Shown here: in pieces, positions 18,262-28,480 of the stretch | Layout of the letters: each line of letters opens with the position of its first letter | Position numbering within the stretch: position 1 is the first letter of the stretch | Made by a program: the position numbers and the translations under genes | Assembly (NCBI RefSeq): GCF_037029465.1 | Contig: NZ_JAYMEM010000001.1 | Location: 185,504 to 249,503 of the forward strand | Origin: Mesoflavibacter sp037029465 | GTDB taxonomy: Bacteria; Bacteroidota; Bacteroidia; Flavobacteriales; Flavobacteriaceae | Length of the DNA: 64,000 nucleotides | Reading direction: 5' to 3' | Notes under the pieces: model-generated | Seen by the model: the letters and a program-made list of their open reading frames with translations, nothing else | Database searches by the model: none | Told to the model about the DNA's origin: nothing

Positions 18262-19539
18262 ATGCTAAGAGAAACCGACAGACATTATAAATTTGATTGG
18301 CTAACCATACTACTATTCTTTTTATTAGTAGGTTTTGGTTGGGTAAACATTCTGTCTGCGTCGCATTCTGGAGAAGCTATTGAGTTGTTTAATTTTAGTC
18401 ATTCATACAGCAAACAGCTTCTATTTATTGGACTCTCGGTTGTACTAATTATCTTTATTTTATCCTTAGAAGCCAAGTTTTATGAACGGTTTTCAAGTAT
18501 ATTTTACCTCATCTCAATTGTTTCTTTAATTGGTTTATTCATTTTTGGTAAAAACATAAACGGAGCTACATCTTGGTACGCCATTGGCTCTATGACGCTT
18601 CAACCTAGTGAGTTTGCAAAAACAGCAACCGCGTTAGCAGTAGCTAAGTATTTAAGTGACTTAAATACAGATATTAAAAACTTTTCAGACCAATTAAAAC
18701 TCTTTGGGATTATCATCTTACCAGCGTTATTAATTTTACTTCAAAAAGATGCTGGTAGTACTTTAGTTTATAGTGCTTTTTTCTTTGTTTTATATAGAGA
18801 AGGTTTACCTCAAATTTATTTAATTATTGCCATTTTAGTAGTTTTACTTTCTATTTCTGCTTTAAAATTTGGACTAATTATTACATTGCTAGTTACCGCT
18901 TTTATCGTACTTACTTATCATTTCACCAGAAAAAAAAGACCTTCATTTTTTCAACCTTTAATGGTTATTTTAATTTCTGGAGCATTAGCTTTTACCGTTA
19001 GATTTATTTATCAAAACTTTTTACCTGTCCACCAAAAAGATCGTATTACCATTTGGCTAAGTTTAGAGAAAGATCCTGTTAAGTTGAAGCAAATGAAACA
19101 AACTATAGCCTATAATTTAAATGAATCTGAAAAAGCAATAAGTAATGGCGGTTTTAAAGGAAAAGGGTTTTTACAAGGTACGCGTACTACTGGAAATTTT
19201 GTTCCAGAGCAACACACAGATTATATCTTCACAACCGTTGGTGAAGAATGGGGATTTATTGGTAGCGCACTAACCGTTTTGGTTTTTGTGCTCTTAATAA
19301 TTAGAGTGATTATTTTGGCAGAGCGACAAAAAAACCAATTTAGCCGCATGTACGGATATGCTGTTGCTGGTATTCTGTTTATTCACTTTAATATTAATAT
19401 TGGTATGGTTATGGGATTAATTCCAACCATTGGTATACCGCTTCCGTTTTTTAGTTATGGTGGATCTGGACTTTGGGGATTTACCATTTTATTATTCATT
19501 TTTATCAAATTAGATTCTAATAGAATTAATGAGTGGTAA
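18262..19539 (+). CDS. rodA: rod shape-determining glycosyltransferase RodA (SEDS family)
   Basis: Polymerises lipid II into glycan strands together with PBP2. 425 aa with about ten transmembrane helices. Family motifs visible: the GATSWYAIGSMTLQPSEFAK loop (GAxxWI.lg...QPSEfaK), LLQKDAGST with the catalytic-type Asp, EQHTDYIFTTVGEEWGF, and the C-terminal GIPLPFFSYGGSG. Last gene of the mre operon, followed immediately by a terminator that also serves the converging receptor gene. Confidence 0.97.
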   Translation: MLRETDRHYKFDWLTILLFFLLVGFGWVNILSASHSGEAIELFNFSHSYSKQLLFIGLSVVLIIFILSLEAKFYERFSSIFYLISIVSLIGLFIFGKNINGATSWYAIGSMTLQPSEFAKTATALAVAKYLSDLNTDIKNFSDQLKLFGIIILPALLILLQKDAGSTLVYSAFFFVLYREGLPQIYLIIAILVVLLSISALKFGLIITLLVTAFIVLTYHFTRKKRPSFFQPLMVILISGALAFTVRFIYQNFLPVHQKDRITIWLSLEKDPVKLKQMKQTIAYNLNESEKAISNGGFKGKGFLQGTRTTGNFVPEQHTDYIFTTVGEEWGFIGSALTVLVFVLLIIRVIILAERQKNQFSRMYGYAVAGILFIHFNINIGMVMGLIPTIGIPLPFFSYGGSGLWGFTILLFIFIKLDSNRINEW

Positions 19540-19540
19540 T

Positions 19541-19572
19541 AAAAAAAGCGCCTTTTTCAAAGCGCTTTTTAA
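19541..19572. terminator. bidirectional terminator after rodA
   Basis: AAAAAAGCGC / GCGCTTTTT inverted repeat around a CTTTTTCAAA centre, between converging genes; A and T tracts on both sides. Confidence 0.85.
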
Positions 19573-19592
19573 AATGACTAAAATTCTTAATA

Positions 19593-22328
19593 TCATAAAT
19601 TATATATAACTCTTAGTGTTAAAAACCTTGGTTGTATAAAATACTCACTTGTACTTACAGAAAATGTACCGTTATTGGTTTGATTTCTTGTAGCTGTATC
19701 TAACAGGTTTGTTGCTTTAAGTTCATATTCCCATTTGCTATCATTTGTTTTACGATAGGCTAAAGAAGCGTTCCATAAATCAAAAGAGTTTATGGTTTCA
19801 TCTTCATTTCTTAAATTACTGTAAGTATAATCTGTTCTGAAGGTTAATTTCTTAAAAATTAACGCATCAAATTCAATAGTTGGCGCATTGGTATAAAACT
19901 TAGTTCTTGTACTTCCTTGATCACTATCTTGAATGCTGTAACGGTAACTTACTTCAAAATTAGGCGCTTCTAAAAAGTTAGAACGTATACTTGTTGTGTA
20001 AGTTTGATTATAGTTTTCGTTAACCGAAACAATATCGTTAATTAACTGGTTGAATTTTGTGTAGGCAAAGCTTCCTCTTACGCTTCCTTGTAGTTTACCA
20101 AAACGTCTTTGAAAACGTCCACTAGCTGTAAAAGATTCATCTTCAAAACCAGAATTGAAAGGTGTACTACTTCTAATTACAGATCCATCTTGAAACACCG
20201 ATCTTGTTCTAATATTATCAATGCTTTTTGTATAGTTTAACATAGCAAACACATTGGTATAATTAAACATATTAAAGCTGAAATAACTTAAATTTAAGTT
20301 ATGCGACAACGCACTTTCTAGATCTGGATTACCGATAAAAGTCGAGTTGTAATTATTTAAAACCAATCCTCTTGCAAACTGATTGATGTCTGTAAACTGC
20401 GTTTGCATTCTATAATTGAAATTTAAATTTTCTGATTGTTTAAGCTGAACACGAACATTTAAATCTGGTAATAATCTGAAAAAGTTATCTTTAGTTTCTT
20501 CTCCAAACTGTGTATTTATTGCACTGTAAGCATGAGCTGAAACACCTGGACTAATAGTAAATTTACCTGTTTTCCAACGGTAATGCATACCTAAATATAC
20601 ATCGCTAAATGTATAATCTGTATCATTTATATCTGTTACACCTGCAATTGGCGTTGTATCTAACTCATTAGCATTATCTAATACTTGAAAAATATTAGAG
20701 TTAAACTGTTGTTTACTGTAAATAGTACCAATGGTAAAATTAATATCGCTTTTCTTATTTAAAATATTCCAGTAATCTAATTTAGCATCTAACTGATTGG
20801 ATTTAACACGTTTTTCTTGATTAACATCATAAAACATTTGATCTGTATTCAATCCTAAAGCAAATGCAGTATTATCAAAAGCATCATTATCTGCATCTGC
20901 ATTGTTTGTTGGATCATTCTCTAATACCGCTTTATAAAAAGGATCTTCATCTTGAATTAAATGCTGAGCAGATAATGCAAAAATATTATTCTCGTCATGC
21001 GTGTAGTAATAATTTAAATTCTGATTTATACTGTATGGGTTTGAGTTTTGGTTTTCGTCTATACCGCCTACTACAGAAGATAGCACCATTTGATCTTGAG
21101 ACTCTTTAGATGTACGTCCAACAATATCGTAATCTAATTGATTATTAGTGTTTGGCTTGTATTTAGCACTTAATTTAATCATCCCTAAATCACTTTTTTG
21201 ATGCGTGTTTGTTGAAGTTTGCTCGTTAGGAATATTCAAACTTTCATCTGTATAAATTACATTTTGATTTTCTTGCATATCTATACGACTGCTAGAAAAA
21301 ATACCAAAACCACTTAAATCTAAAGTCTTTTTAGGTGAAAAACTGAAGTTTGCAGCACCAAACTTAGTATTAATATCTTTGGCTTGGTTATTTTGTAGTT
21401 GAAGGAAACTTAGGTTGTTATTTCCTAGACTGATATTGGTTCCACTTTGTTGACTTGGCATTTGGAAACCACCAGAAAAGTTAAAAATATCACGACGTGT
21501 TAAAGCTAATTCGCCAACATTATTTAAATCACCAATAAAGTTGATACTTTTATTTGGACTGTAATAAAACAGTTTAGGCTGAGCAAGGTATAATGTTTTG
21601 TCTGGCGAGTCACCAATACCGCCAGTAATGGTTCCAAACCAAAAGTTTTTCTTTCCTTCTTTTAACTTAATATTTATAGCAATATTATCTTGATTATTAG
21701 TTACACCACTTAATTGACCAACTTCTGAATAGTTTTTTAACACCTGTACTTTATCTACTGCATTAGCAGGAATATTTTTAGTTGCTAATTTAGAATCGCC
21801 ATCAAAAAAGTCTTTACCATCAACCATCACTTTTCCAACAGCTTTACCTTCTACTTCAATTTCACCTTCATCATTAACCTCAACACCTGGTAATTTTTCT
21901 AAGACGTCACCAAGTTTTCTTTCGGTTCCGTTTTTAAATGAATCTGCATTGTAAACTATCGTGTCACCACTAATAGTTACAGGCATTTCATAAGTTAATT
22001 CCACTTCATCTAAACTGTCATCAAAAGACATTGTAAAGTCTTTTTCTACATTTGCTTCTTTTGTTTCAATTGTTTCAGATAACGATTTCATACCGATATA
22101 GCTCACGGTAATTGTATAGGTTGAATTTTCTTCTAAATTCAACTTAAAGCGTCCTTTATCGTTAGTAATTCCGTAAGAATCTAAATTTTTTGTTGCTTGG
22201 TTTATGGCTACAACATTGGCTAACTCTAAACCAACACCTGTACTATCTTTAATTACACCTTGAAACGTTACTTGAGCAAAAGATGTACTTGCTAATAAGA
22301 TTATTAGCAGTTTTATTACGTTTTTCAT
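19593..22328 (-). CDS. outer-membrane beta-barrel protein with CarboxypepD_reg-like domain (TonB-receptor-like)
   Basis: A 911-aa outer-membrane protein. Signal peptide at residues 1-18 (ending TSFAQ), a carboxypeptidase-regulatory-like fold at about 19-105 (GVIKDSTGVGLELANVV ... YTITVSYIGMKS), a plug-like domain (VLEKLPGVEVNDEGEIEVEG, VMVDGKDFFDGD), then a long beta-barrel. The arrangement is that of the flavobacterial outer membrane beta-barrel family OMP_b-brl_3, related to but distinct from classical TonB receptors; no TonB box is obvious. It is transcribed after the GLPGLI gene with a 33-bp gap; this pairing recurs in Bacteroidota. Substrate unknown. Confidence 0.9.
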   Translation of the reverse strand: MKNVIKLLIILLASTSFAQVTFQGVIKDSTGVGLELANVVAINQATKNLDSYGITNDKGRFKLNLEENSTYTITVSYIGMKSLSETIETKEANVEKDFTMSFDDSLDEVELTYEMPVTISGDTIVYNADSFKNGTERKLGDVLEKLPGVEVNDEGEIEVEGKAVGKVMVDGKDFFDGDSKLATKNIPANAVDKVQVLKNYSEVGQLSGVTNNQDNIAINIKLKEGKKNFWFGTITGGIGDSPDKTLYLAQPKLFYYSPNKSINFIGDLNNVGELALTRRDIFNFSGGFQMPSQQSGTNISLGNNNLSFLQLQNNQAKDINTKFGAANFSFSPKKTLDLSGFGIFSSSRIDMQENQNVIYTDESLNIPNEQTSTNTHQKSDLGMIKLSAKYKPNTNNQLDYDIVGRTSKESQDQMVLSSVVGGIDENQNSNPYSINQNLNYYYTHDENNIFALSAQHLIQDEDPFYKAVLENDPTNNADADNDAFDNTAFALGLNTDQMFYDVNQEKRVKSNQLDAKLDYWNILNKKSDINFTIGTIYSKQQFNSNIFQVLDNANELDTTPIAGVTDINDTDYTFSDVYLGMHYRWKTGKFTISPGVSAHAYSAINTQFGEETKDNFFRLLPDLNVRVQLKQSENLNFNYRMQTQFTDINQFARGLVLNNYNSTFIGNPDLESALSHNLNLSYFSFNMFNYTNVFAMLNYTKSIDNIRTRSVFQDGSVIRSSTPFNSGFEDESFTASGRFQRRFGKLQGSVRGSFAYTKFNQLINDIVSVNENYNQTYTTSIRSNFLEAPNFEVSYRYSIQDSDQGSTRTKFYTNAPTIEFDALIFKKLTFRTDYTYSNLRNEDETINSFDLWNASLAYRKTNDSKWEYELKATNLLDTATRNQTNNGTFSVSTSEYFIQPRFLTLRVIYNL

Positions 22329-22361
22329 TATTTGATTTTTGATTAGTTAAAAAGAAATGGA

Positions 22362-23276
22362 CTAGTGTCTTCCGCCGCCACCTCTAGCTCTTCTGGCTCT
22401 AAACATTTCACGCATTTCTTCCATTTTCTTTTTTACAATCTCTTGGTACTCTTCTCTGCCAACTTCTTTACCTTTTGTTGGTTTTTTGATTTCCTTTTTA
22501 TTTTCAGGATTTAAAGTGATTTTAGAACATAAAATTGTTGTTCTTCCAGAATTAACTTCAAGAATTAAACCTGGTAATCCCCAATATTCTCCTGGACCAG
22601 CACTTACTGGTATTTGCATAGTATACCATGCTGTAATTTCTATTTCTTCAGGGATTTCTATTTCATCAAAAGGATCTTTAAATTCTTCTTTTTTTGTACT
22701 ATCCTTTTCTACTTCTGCGTTTTCTTTTTCATCGTCTTTTTTCTTGTTTTCATCTCTATCTCTACGACGCATATTTGTCCAATCTGCAGCATCTACTTTT
22801 TTAACTGTAGTGGCTTTAAAACACATGTATTGACCAATTTGTTTGGTTTCGCCTGTCATTTTCCATTCGTATTTTGGCAGACTATCGTTAATTAAAAATT
22901 GCTTTCCAAAAAACTCTTGGTCTTGTAAATATTCGTTTGTTTTTACATTTTTATATACTGGACCATTGCTTCCCATTCCGCCCATCATACGCATTCCTCC
23001 TTGTGCTGGCGACTCTAAAGCTTCATCCTCTTTATACATCGATTCTGTTTTGTTAAACGTAAGAACAAATGTTTTTTCTAACATAGACTTCATACGTTCC
23101 ATAATCATTTTTTTACGCTCTGGACTAAGCTCTCTTCCTCCAAAATTATCTAAGTCTACTGTTGTTTTTGACATGTAAACTGCTTCTCCTTGAAAATCGT
23201 TTTGAGCATTTAAACCAAAAGCAATTAGCATGATAAAGCTTGCTGATAAGGTTTTTAGGGTAGTTTTTAAATTCAT
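22362..23276 (-). CDS. GLPGLI family protein
   Basis: A 304-aa exported protein with an N-terminal signal (ending FGLNAQ). It carries the naming motif in YWGLPGLILEVN, preceded by the ITAWYTMQIPVSAGPG stretch, and has a Lys/Glu-rich insertion and a Met/Gly-rich patch (GGMRMMGGMGSNGP). The C-terminus is Arg/Gly-rich. GLPGLI proteins have no established activity; they are commonly encoded next to TonB-type receptors, as here (33 bp before the beta-barrel gene). Confidence 0.93.
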   Translation of the reverse strand: MNLKTTLKTLSASFIMLIAFGLNAQNDFQGEAVYMSKTTVDLDNFGGRELSPERKKMIMERMKSMLEKTFVLTFNKTESMYKEDEALESPAQGGMRMMGGMGSNGPVYKNVKTNEYLQDQEFFGKQFLINDSLPKYEWKMTGETKQIGQYMCFKATTVKKVDAADWTNMRRRDRDENKKKDDEKENAEVEKDSTKKEEFKDPFDEIEIPEEIEITAWYTMQIPVSAGPGEYWGLPGLILEVNSGRTTILCSKITLNPENKKEIKKPTKGKEVGREEYQEIVKKKMEEMREMFRARRARGGGGRH

Positions 23277-23433
23277 TTTAAAAATTTTAAATATTAAATT
23301 CTAATCTTTGATTAGACCTTCAAATTAGCCAATAGTTTAATTGGCAAATGTTAATTATTTACTAATAAAAAATTAGTAGCAAAAATGCTGGTTTTGTTAC
23401 AAATATGACATGAAATTTGTACATTGTAATCCA

Positions 23434-24213
23434 ATGAAACAGCTTTTAATTTTATTTACCTTCTTTTCAATTTCTTGTTTTTCGCAAGAAGAAATTTCTA
23501 CTGAATTAGTTGAAACAAAAACTTTAAATGCCGATAAATTAGTTTCTATAGATAATTTTGAAGCTACTTATTTTATAAAAAACAACGCTATAAAAAAAGC
23601 TACTGTAAATGATACTTTAAATTACAGCAACTTTCAATTAGGGCAAATTAGCAGTGCAAACGCTTTTAATCCTTTAAAAATTAATTTGTTTTATTCTGAT
23701 TTTAATACAGTAATTATTCTTGATAACAGACTGGCTGAAGTTGCTAAAATAGATTTTAATTCAACTGAAAACTATAAAAACATTACCCATGTAACCACTG
23801 GTTTTGACAATACTATTTGGATTTACAATCAAGATTTTCAGTATTTAGAATTGTATGATTATCAAACCAAAAAAACGCGTTATAAAACTATTCCTGTTAG
23901 TTCGAAAGTTTTAGATTTAACCAGTAATTACAACTACTGCTGGTTACTAACTGAGAATTTTTTGTATTGCTACAACTACTTTGGTAGCGTGGTTTATAAA
24001 TTACCAAATTCAGGTTTTACAAATTTACAAGCCACAAAAGAAAACTTAATCATAAAAGGAAAAGATGGGCTAATCTATTACAGCTCAAAAGACCAGACAC
24101 AAAAAGCTATTAAAACTTCAAATATGTTAATAAATCAGTTTTTTGTAACCAATCAAATCCTGTATATTTACACCCTTAAAACGCTATCTAAATTTCAACT
24201 TAAAACCGACTAA
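23434..24213 (+). CDS. secreted hypothetical protein, beta-propeller-like
   Basis: A 259-aa product starting MKQLLILFTFFSISCFSQ, a clear signal peptide; an in-frame ATG eight codons upstream is less likely. The mature part is strand-rich with recurring Trp/Tyr/Asn segments (TTGFDNTIWIYNQDFQYLELYDY, SNYNYCWLLTENFLYCY) suggestive of a small propeller, but no named family is recognised. The deoxynucleoside kinase gene starts 2 bp after its stop, so they are co-transcribed. Confidence 0.85.
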   Translation: MKQLLILFTFFSISCFSQEEISTELVETKTLNADKLVSIDNFEATYFIKNNAIKKATVNDTLNYSNFQLGQISSANAFNPLKINLFYSDFNTVIILDNRLAEVAKIDFNSTENYKNITHVTTGFDNTIWIYNQDFQYLELYDYQTKKTRYKTIPVSSKVLDLTSNYNYCWLLTENFLYCYNYFGSVVYKLPNSGFTNLQATKENLIIKGKDGLIYYSSKDQTQKAIKTSNMLINQFFVTNQILYIYTLKTLSKFQLKTD

Positions 24214-24215
24214 TT

Positions 24216-24830
24216 ATGCACGTTGCTATAGCAGGAAACATAGGCGCAGGAAAGACTACGCTAACCAAATTATTAGCTAAACACTTTAACTGGGAAGCCC
24301 AATTAGAAGATGTTGTAGACAACCCATATTTAGACGATTTTTATAACCAAATGGAACGTTGGAGTTTTAATCTTCAAGTATACTTTTTAAATAGCCGTTT
24401 TAGACAAGTTACCCAAATTAAAGAAAGCGGAAAAGACATTATTCAAGACCGTACCATTTATGAAGATGCCCACATTTTTGCACCCAATCTTCATGCTATG
24501 GGATTAATGACTAATCGTGATTATGAAAATTACAAAGCTTTGTTTGATTTGATGCAAACCTTTGTACCTGGTCCGGATTTATTGATCTATTTACGTAGTT
24601 CTATTCAAAATTTGGTAGCTCAAATTCATAAACGTGGTCGTGATTATGAAAACTCAATTAGTATTGACTACTTAAGTAGACTTAATGAGCGTTACGAAGC
24701 TTGGATACATAATTATGATAAAGGTAACTTACTAATTATTGATGTAGATAATTTAGATTTTGTCGCAAATCCTGAAGACTTAGGAAACATCATTAACAAG
24801 ATAGACGCACAAATTAACGGATTGTTTTAG
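24216..24830 (+). CDS. deoxynucleoside kinase
   Basis: Phosphorylates deoxynucleosides in the salvage pathway. P-loop GNIGAGKTT at residues 7-15, the substrate-site region ERWSFNLQVYFLNSRF, and the DRTIYEDAHIF motif corresponding to the DRS/ERS element of the dCK/dGK family, followed by the RGRDYE lid-type motif. 204 aa, usual length. Which base it prefers cannot be told from sequence alone. Confidence 0.93.
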   Translation: MHVAIAGNIGAGKTTLTKLLAKHFNWEAQLEDVVDNPYLDDFYNQMERWSFNLQVYFLNSRFRQVTQIKESGKDIIQDRTIYEDAHIFAPNLHAMGLMTNRDYENYKALFDLMQTFVPGPDLLIYLRSSIQNLVAQIHKRGRDYENSISIDYLSRLNERYEAWIHNYDKGNLLIIDVDNLDFVANPEDLGNIINKIDAQINGLF

Positions 24831-24864
24831 TTTTTTTAGCGTTAGCCTATCTGGTCTGATTAGA

Positions 24865-24890
24865 GTTTATACTGAGCGTAGTCGAAGTAC
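24865..24890. repeat. short dispersed intergenic repeat fragment
   Basis: Contains ACTGAGCGTAGTCGAAGTA, which I recognise as a fragment of a very common Bacteroidota intergenic sequence. It sits between converging genes. Recognition is from memory; only one copy is visible in this window. Confidence 0.45.
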
Positions 24891-24894
24891 GGGA

Positions 24895-25896
24895 TCACTT
24901 AATAATACCTAAACCTTTAGCATGCGCAATAGCTTCTTTACTATTGTCTAATAACATAACAGGTATACTATAATCTGCTAACAAGCCTTTAACACGTTGC
25001 ATTTTTTGCTTGTGTAACACACTACGTAAATACACTGCTTTAATACGATTAGGAAACGTATTTACCAACTCAAGATAAATATCTGGGTCATGCTCACCAC
25101 TATCACCAATAAGCACAAAAGTTAAGTCTGGATAGGTATTTAAAATATTGGTAATCTCTAACTGCTTTTGAGGCTTACACGTTGCTGTTTTCTTCTTAAA
25201 AATAGTTCTGAAACTGCGCAATAAAATAGGTCCTTTAGGAAAATTATTAGTTTTTAAAAAGAACTCTAAATATCTGTATAAATTCCATGGACTATGACTT
25301 ACATAAAAAATTGGATTTGCATTTTTACCGCTAGAACCACGATGTAAAAGGTGATAAAATTCGGCTGCGCCTTCTAACGGTGTTCTACTTTGTACGTGCT
25401 TTAAAAAGGTATTAAAAATAACACGCCATTTTAAAAATGAAGCTACACCAGTATGAATAATCGTATCATCAATATCGCTTATTACTCCAAAATCGGCATT
25501 TTGCGCTGGTATTAGCATTTCACCTTTAAAACGGTTTTCTTTTTGAATAGTACGTTTTATGTTAGGCTCATCGTAAGAGAGTTCAAAATTTAGCCAACCT
25601 TCTTCATTTATTAAAACCTCTAAGTTTTCAATTTTTGTGTCTATTTTATAATATCCGTCGCGATCTGTTTTTGCATAATAAACACTATTATCTGGTAAGG
25701 TAATTTTGAGTTTGGTGTTTTTAATTTCATCCGTTTCAAAACGTTTCCAAGTATTAAGAATAAGACTCCACAAGCTTTTTTCTTCTAAATTAATAGTTTC
25801 ATCTTCCAATGCGCGACCACGTATATAGAAATGGTTTTGGGTACCATAACTTAAAAACGAAATTATTTGTAACGGATCTTTTTTAAACCAGCTCAT
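24895..25896 (-). CDS. App1-family phosphatase (DUF2183)
   Basis: A 333-aa protein with an N-terminal beta-rich domain (about residues 1-125) and a C-terminal HAD-like App1 catalytic domain. The phosphatase motif DxDxT is at 141-145 (SDIDDTIIHTG); further motifs are YVSHSPWNLY and GDSGEHDPDIY. In yeast, App1 is a phosphatidate phosphatase; the bacterial substrate is unproven. No signal peptide. Monocistronic and followed by the hppA terminator further left only in the sense of gene order; its own terminator is not obvious. Confidence 0.9.
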   Translation of the reverse strand: MSWFKKDPLQIISFLSYGTQNHFYIRGRALEDETINLEEKSLWSLILNTWKRFETDEIKNTKLKITLPDNSVYYAKTDRDGYYKIDTKIENLEVLINEEGWLNFELSYDEPNIKRTIQKENRFKGEMLIPAQNADFGVISDIDDTIIHTGVASFLKWRVIFNTFLKHVQSRTPLEGAAEFYHLLHRGSSGKNANPIFYVSHSPWNLYRYLEFFLKTNNFPKGPILLRSFRTIFKKKTATCKPQKQLEITNILNTYPDLTFVLIGDSGEHDPDIYLELVNTFPNRIKAVYLRSVLHKQKMQRVKGLLADYSIPVMLLDNSKEAIAHAKGLGIIK

Positions 25897-25914
25897 AGTA
25901 GATTCAAATATAAC

Positions 25915-25950
25915 ACAAAAAAAACCTGCTAAAAATAATAGCAGGTTTTT
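25915..25950 (-). terminator. terminator downstream of hppA
   Basis: Stem AAAACCTGCTA / TAGCAGGTTTT (25921-25931 with 25939-25949) with an A tract on its left, giving a U run on the minus-strand transcript. Confidence 0.88.
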
Positions 25951-25971
25951 AATTTTATAAAGTCTAAAGTA

Positions 25972-28422
25972 TTAGGCTTGTGGTAAGTTTTTAATGTCTT
26001 CTTTAGTAACTTCTATTTCTTTTTCTACGTTTACTTTAACATTTTCTAAAGCATTTATTTTTGCATTAACTTCTTCTTCTGTTCCTGTAAACACATGCTT
26101 TTTTACTGTAGATGTTCCGTTTTCAAAAGTTGTTGACGTTACATTAGCTGTAACTGTACCATCATTATTGTCTTGCATGATTACTTTTACTTTAACCTCT
26201 TTTTGGTCTTTTGCCAAGTTATCGCCCATAATAACTTCAACTTCTTTAGTCATTGCCATACCTTCTTCAGCATCATGATTTCCTAAAATTGGAGCAATTA
26301 CTAATCCTACTAAACAGGTTAATTTAATTAAAATATTCATAGATGGACCAGATGTATCTTTAAAAGGATCACCAACAGTATCACCAGTTACTGCAGCTTT
26401 GTGTGCATCACTTCCTTTATATTCCATTTTACCATTAATCTCAACACCAGCTTCAAAAGATTTTTTAGCGTTGTCCCATGCTCCACCAGCATTATTTTGG
26501 AAAATTGCCCACATGACACCAGATACACAAACACCAGCCATATAACCTCCTAATGGTTCTGCTCCAAAAACTAGTCCGATAATTATCGGAGTAATAATAG
26601 TGATTAATCCAGGTAAAATCATTTCTTTTAATGCTGCTTTAGTTGAAATATCAACACATTTAGCATATTCTGGTGTACCAGTTCCTTCCATAATTCCAGG
26701 AATTTCTTTAAACTGGCGACGTACTTCTTGCACCATTTCCATTGCGGCTTTACCAACAGATTGCATAGCTAATGCCGAGAAAATTACAGGAATCATACCT
26801 CCAACAAATAGCATTGCTAATACATCTGCTTTAAAAATGTTTATCCCATCAATACCTGTAAAAGTTACATAAGCCGCAAATAATGCTAAAGCTGTTAAGG
26901 CTGCAGATGCAATTGCGAATCCTTTACCTACTGCTGCTGTTGTATTACCTACAGAATCTAAAATATCTGTACGTTCTCTTACGTGTGGCTCAAGTTCGCT
27001 CATTTCTGCTACTCCACCTGCGTTATCTGCAATTGGTCCAAATGCATCAATAGCCAACTGCATTGCAGTAGTTGCCATCATTGCAGAAGCTGCTAAAGCA
27101 ACGCCGTAAAATCCTGCTAATGCATATGACCCATAAATTGCTGCTGCAAATAATACTACAGAAGCAAAAGTAGATTTCATACCTACAGCTAAACCTGCAA
27201 TAATATTTGTTGCTGCACCTGTAGAACTATTTTTCACAATATCTAAAACTGGTTTTTTACCTAAACTTGTATAGTGCGCCGTAACCATCGAGATTAATGC
27301 TCCTACTGCTAATCCAATCATTGCAGCATAAAATACGTGCCTTGACGGAATAGCCTTTACACCTTCTCCGAAGAAGCTCATTTGTAATGTTTCTGGTAAC
27401 ATCCAACGAATTAAAAACCAGCTAGCTACTAAAGTTAAAATGATAGCAACCCAGTTTCCTAAATCTAATGCTTTTTGTACTTGAGGCTCTTTTGCATCGT
27501 TTGAAGAAATTCTTACTAAAAATGTTCCTAAGATAGAAGCTAAAATACCTACTCCTGCAATTACTATTGGTAATAATATTGGTCCCATACCGTTAAAAGA
27601 CTCTAACATTGTACCTGCATCTGCCATATCTTTGATGATATAGTTACCCAATACCATAGCAGCTAAAACTGTTGCTACATAGCTACCAAATAAATCTGCT
27701 CCCATACCTGCAACATCACCAACATTATCACCTACATTATCAGCAATTGTTGCTGGGTTACGAGGATCATCTTCTGGTATACCGGCTTCAACTTTACCTA
27801 CTAAATCGGCTCCAACGTCAGCTGCTTTTGTGTAGATACCACCACCAACACGAGCAAAAAGTGCGATAGATTCTGCACCTAAAGAAAAACCAGCTAAGGT
27901 TTCTAAAACGATAGTCATATTTTTATAAAAAGAACCTTCATTACCCATAAATTGTCCTAAGAACAATAAGAATAATAAACTAAGTCCTAAAACTGCTAAA
28001 CTAGCGACACCAAGTCCCATTACGGTTCCTCCTCCAAAAGACACTTTTAATGCTTGTGGTAAACTTGTTTTTGCAGCTTCGGCAGTACGTGCGTTAGCAT
28101 CTGTTGCAATTCGCATTCCTATATTTCCTGCTAAAGCAGAAAAAACAGCTCCGATAATAAATGCAGGAATAATCATCCAACTAGTTGTTGCTACAACTTG
28201 AGATATCCCAAAAAGTGCAATTGAAGCGATTACTACGAATATGGCTAGCAACCTATATTCTGCATTTAAAAAAGCTAAAGCTCCTTCTTTAATAGATTTA
28301 GAAATACCTTGCATTTTCTCGTTACCAGCAGCTTGCTTTTTTACCCAAGCCATTTTAACGAACATAAATACAAGTCCAAGAACTGCCAATGCTATTGGCA
28401 CATAAATCATATTTGATTCCAT
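25972..28422 (-). CDS. hppA: membrane-bound ion-translocating pyrophosphatase
   Basis: Couples pyrophosphate hydrolysis to H+ or Na+ pumping. 816 aa with about 16 transmembrane helices. Substrate-site motifs: GADLVGKVEAGIPEDDPRNP, DNVGDNVGDVAGMGADLF, and the C-terminal DTVGDPFKDTSGP. The position that separates potassium classes is Ala in GNTTAAVGKGFA, indicating the K+-dependent type. Odd feature: after the last helix there is a charged extension of about 80 residues (from MTKEVEVIMGDN on) that classical enzymes lack. The soluble pyrophosphatase gene lies just upstream in the same orientation. Confidence 0.96.
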   Translation of the reverse strand: MESNMIYVPIALAVLGLVFMFVKMAWVKKQAAGNEKMQGISKSIKEGALAFLNAEYRLLAIFVVIASIALFGISQVVATTSWMIIPAFIIGAVFSALAGNIGMRIATDANARTAEAAKTSLPQALKVSFGGGTVMGLGVASLAVLGLSLLFLLFLGQFMGNEGSFYKNMTIVLETLAGFSLGAESIALFARVGGGIYTKAADVGADLVGKVEAGIPEDDPRNPATIADNVGDNVGDVAGMGADLFGSYVATVLAAMVLGNYIIKDMADAGTMLESFNGMGPILLPIVIAGVGILASILGTFLVRISSNDAKEPQVQKALDLGNWVAIILTLVASWFLIRWMLPETLQMSFFGEGVKAIPSRHVFYAAMIGLAVGALISMVTAHYTSLGKKPVLDIVKNSSTGAATNIIAGLAVGMKSTFASVVLFAAAIYGSYALAGFYGVALAASAMMATTAMQLAIDAFGPIADNAGGVAEMSELEPHVRERTDILDSVGNTTAAVGKGFAIASAALTALALFAAYVTFTGIDGINIFKADVLAMLFVGGMIPVIFSALAMQSVGKAAMEMVQEVRRQFKEIPGIMEGTGTPEYAKCVDISTKAALKEMILPGLITIITPIIIGLVFGAEPLGGYMAGVCVSGVMWAIFQNNAGGAWDNAKKSFEAGVEINGKMEYKGSDAHKAAVTGDTVGDPFKDTSGPSMNILIKLTCLVGLVIAPILGNHDAEEGMAMTKEVEVIMGDNLAKDQKEVKVKVIMQDNNDGTVTANVTSTTFENGTSTVKKHVFTGTEEEVNAKINALENVKVNVEKEIEVTKEDIKNLPQA

Positions 28423-28480
28423 ATTTATTTTGATTTGTTAGTATTAATTATCGTAAATGTAACAAAATGGAAGCTAATAC

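Noticed and set aside
22486..23178. Several plus-strand frames of 90-115 codons
   Set aside because: Antisense shadows of the GLPGLI gene.
23370..23420. Promoter ahead of the secreted propeller-like gene
   Set aside because: A GAAATTTG box with TTTTG upstream only partly fits the consensus; not strong enough to list.
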